In this document: in pieces, positions 63,159 to 64,000 of the stretch
Numbering within the stretch: the stretch's first letter is position 1
How the letters are laid out: every line of letters begins with the position of its first letter
Origin: Sphingomonas sp. SORGH_AS_0879
GTDB lineage: Bacteria > Pseudomonadota > Alphaproteobacteria > Sphingomonadales > Sphingomonadaceae
DNA length: 64,000 bases
Assembly (NCBI RefSeq): GCF_030819175.1
Contig: NZ_JAUTBJ010000002.1
Span: forward strand, 878,001 to 942,000
Direction: 5' to 3'
Translations under genes and position numbers: made by a program
The notes under the pieces: model-generated
The model's input: only the letters and a program-made list of their open reading frames with translations
Told to the model about the DNA's origin: nothing
Databases searched by the model: none

Positions 63159-64000
63159 CTAGCGCCCCATCACCCACGCAAAGAAGCGCGGCACCAACCC
63201 GTACCGCGCCATCCACTCCGAATAGTCCCGATAGGCCGGATCGACGGACAAATGCCGTTCCTCGGTCCTGGCCCGCCAGTAATAGACACCGTTGACTGCC
63301 CCCAACAGGATGGTGGCGCGCGCCGCATCCACCCATGTCCCGGTCGACAGGATCGGGATGGTTGCGATCCACCAGAAGATGTTCTTCGACAGATAGGCCG
63401 GATGTCGCGACACCGCATAGGGCCCGTGGGTCAGGATGCCCCGGTGGGTCAGGTTGGAAAAGCGGATGCCGAACGCCACGGTCGACCAGGCATAGACGGC
63501 CGTCAGCCCGACCAGGACCGTTCCGATCGCGGCCAGCACGACGGGATGCCCCGCGAACCAGTAACTCCACTCCGCCGTGCCTGGTCGATAGTCGAGCGGC
63601 CCGCCATTGGTCATCAGGATGGTCGGCGGGTAACAGATCAGCGCCGCTGCCCACGCCGCCGCATAGGGATTGGCCGAGCGGATATGCGCATCGAGCGGCC
63701 GCAGGGTCAGCATATATCCGACCGTGGCGAAGGCGACGTCGATCAGGAACATCAGCGTGATCAGCCAGTTGGCCAGCGCCACCGGATCGTGCAGCACCAC
63801 GGACAGGTCGCCACGCACGAACATCCCGAACCCGCCCGGCACCACCCCCAGCATGAAGGGCAGGAAGAACGCCTTCACCGCCCACGCCCGCAGATGGGCA
63901 TGGATCGCCTCCGCCTCCACCCCCGGCTGCCCGGTCAGCCACGCCCCCAGCATCCAAGCGCCGTCCCTGGGCTCCACCAGCCGCCGGTCGAGCCACAACA
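63159..64000 (-). CDS. Membrane methyltransferase-like protein, N-terminus outside the window
   Basis: At least 279 residues; the frame is open to the window edge, so the start is missing. Six or more hydrophobic segments are visible (for example VLAAIGTVLVGLTAVYAW). Near the C-terminus LTHRGILTHGPYAVSRHPAYLSKNIFWW matches the isoprenylcysteine carboxyl methyltransferase / phospholipid methyltransferase / NnrU group (GPYxxxRHPxYL, the AdoMet-binding block), and RTEERHLSVDPAYRDYSEW follows as in that group. The substrate is unknown. Confidence 0.72.
   Translation of the reverse strand, partial: LWLDRRLVEPRDGAWMLGAWLTGQPGVEAEAIHAHLRAWAVKAFFLPFMLGVVPGGFGMFVRGDLSVVLHDPVALANWLITLMFLIDVAFATVGYMLTLRPLDAHIRSANPYAAAWAAALICYPPTILMTNGGPLDYRPGTAEWSYWFAGHPVVLAAIGTVLVGLTAVYAWSTVAFGIRFSNLTHRGILTHGPYAVSRHPAYLSKNIFWWIATIPILSTGTWVDAARATILLGAVNGVYYWRARTEERHLSVDPAYRDYSEWMARYGLVPRFFAWVMGR

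Overview
The window looks like a GC-rich alphaproteobacterial chromosome, most likely Sphingomonas or a close sphingomonad. Grounds: the sdhB-zapE-mdh-sucD-sucA-odhB-lpdA gene order, a glutamate-cysteine ligase of the plant/alphaproteobacterial type beside rsmE, a cyo quinol oxidase, a large TonB-dependent receptor, and many short palindromic intergenic repeats. Nothing looks like a phage, plasmid or large island; it is mostly core and central-carbon metabolism.

Layout. 0-9.8 kb (+): TCA-cycle run: sdhB 3' end, zapE, mdh, sucD, sucA, odhB, lpdA. A small GIY-YIG nuclease gene framed by inverted repeats sits between mdh and sucD, and no sucC lies in the run. 10-12.4 kb: TonB-dependent receptor. 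12.6-24 kb: a stress/trehalose block with a YegD-like Hsp70, an operon of response regulator, histidine kinase and periplasmic trehalase, a divergent OB-fold protein, an MscS channel, and an otsB-GH15-otsA operon. 24-24.8 kb: a six-copy tandem array of about 152 bp. 24.9-27.5 kb (-): sdhC-sdhD-sdhA. 27.7-31 kb: a soluble chemoreceptor, an SDR and prmA. 31.2-40.7 kb: propionyl-CoA to succinyl-CoA pathway (pccB, TfoX-C protein, mce, PaaG-like protein, scpA, bioB, pccA) plus a convergent HpcH/HpaI lyase. 41.3-45.2 kb: cyoABCD. 45.2-56.1 kb (-): a complete glycogen operon, glgP-glgB-glgC-glgA-pgm-glgX. 56-64 kb: mntH, ubiA, a glycosyltransferase, ppk2, a frameshifted rsmE, gshA and the end of a membrane methyltransferase-like gene.

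How the genes work together. The methylmalonyl-CoA pathway feeds succinyl-CoA into the TCA cycle encoded at the left of the window, and electrons leave through Sdh and the Cyo oxidase. bioB lies inside the operon that encodes a biotin enzyme. Two glucose stores, trehalose and glycogen, each have synthetic and degradative enzymes here. Many genes overlap by 1-4 bases (ATGA, GTGA, TTGA, TAATG), so translational coupling is widespread; I used these overlaps to choose several starts.

The most distinctive feature is a population of REPIN-like elements, meaning two palindromic repeats facing each other across a short spacer. I count about 15 paired elements plus the tandem array, with several different palindrome cores but one architecture. 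Three deserve attention: the inverted pair that frames the GIY-YIG gene, with the same arms as gene-less pairs elsewhere; a 131-bp element read in frame inside scpA; and the tandem array next to sdhA. All functional calls come from reading motifs by eye; no database search was possible.
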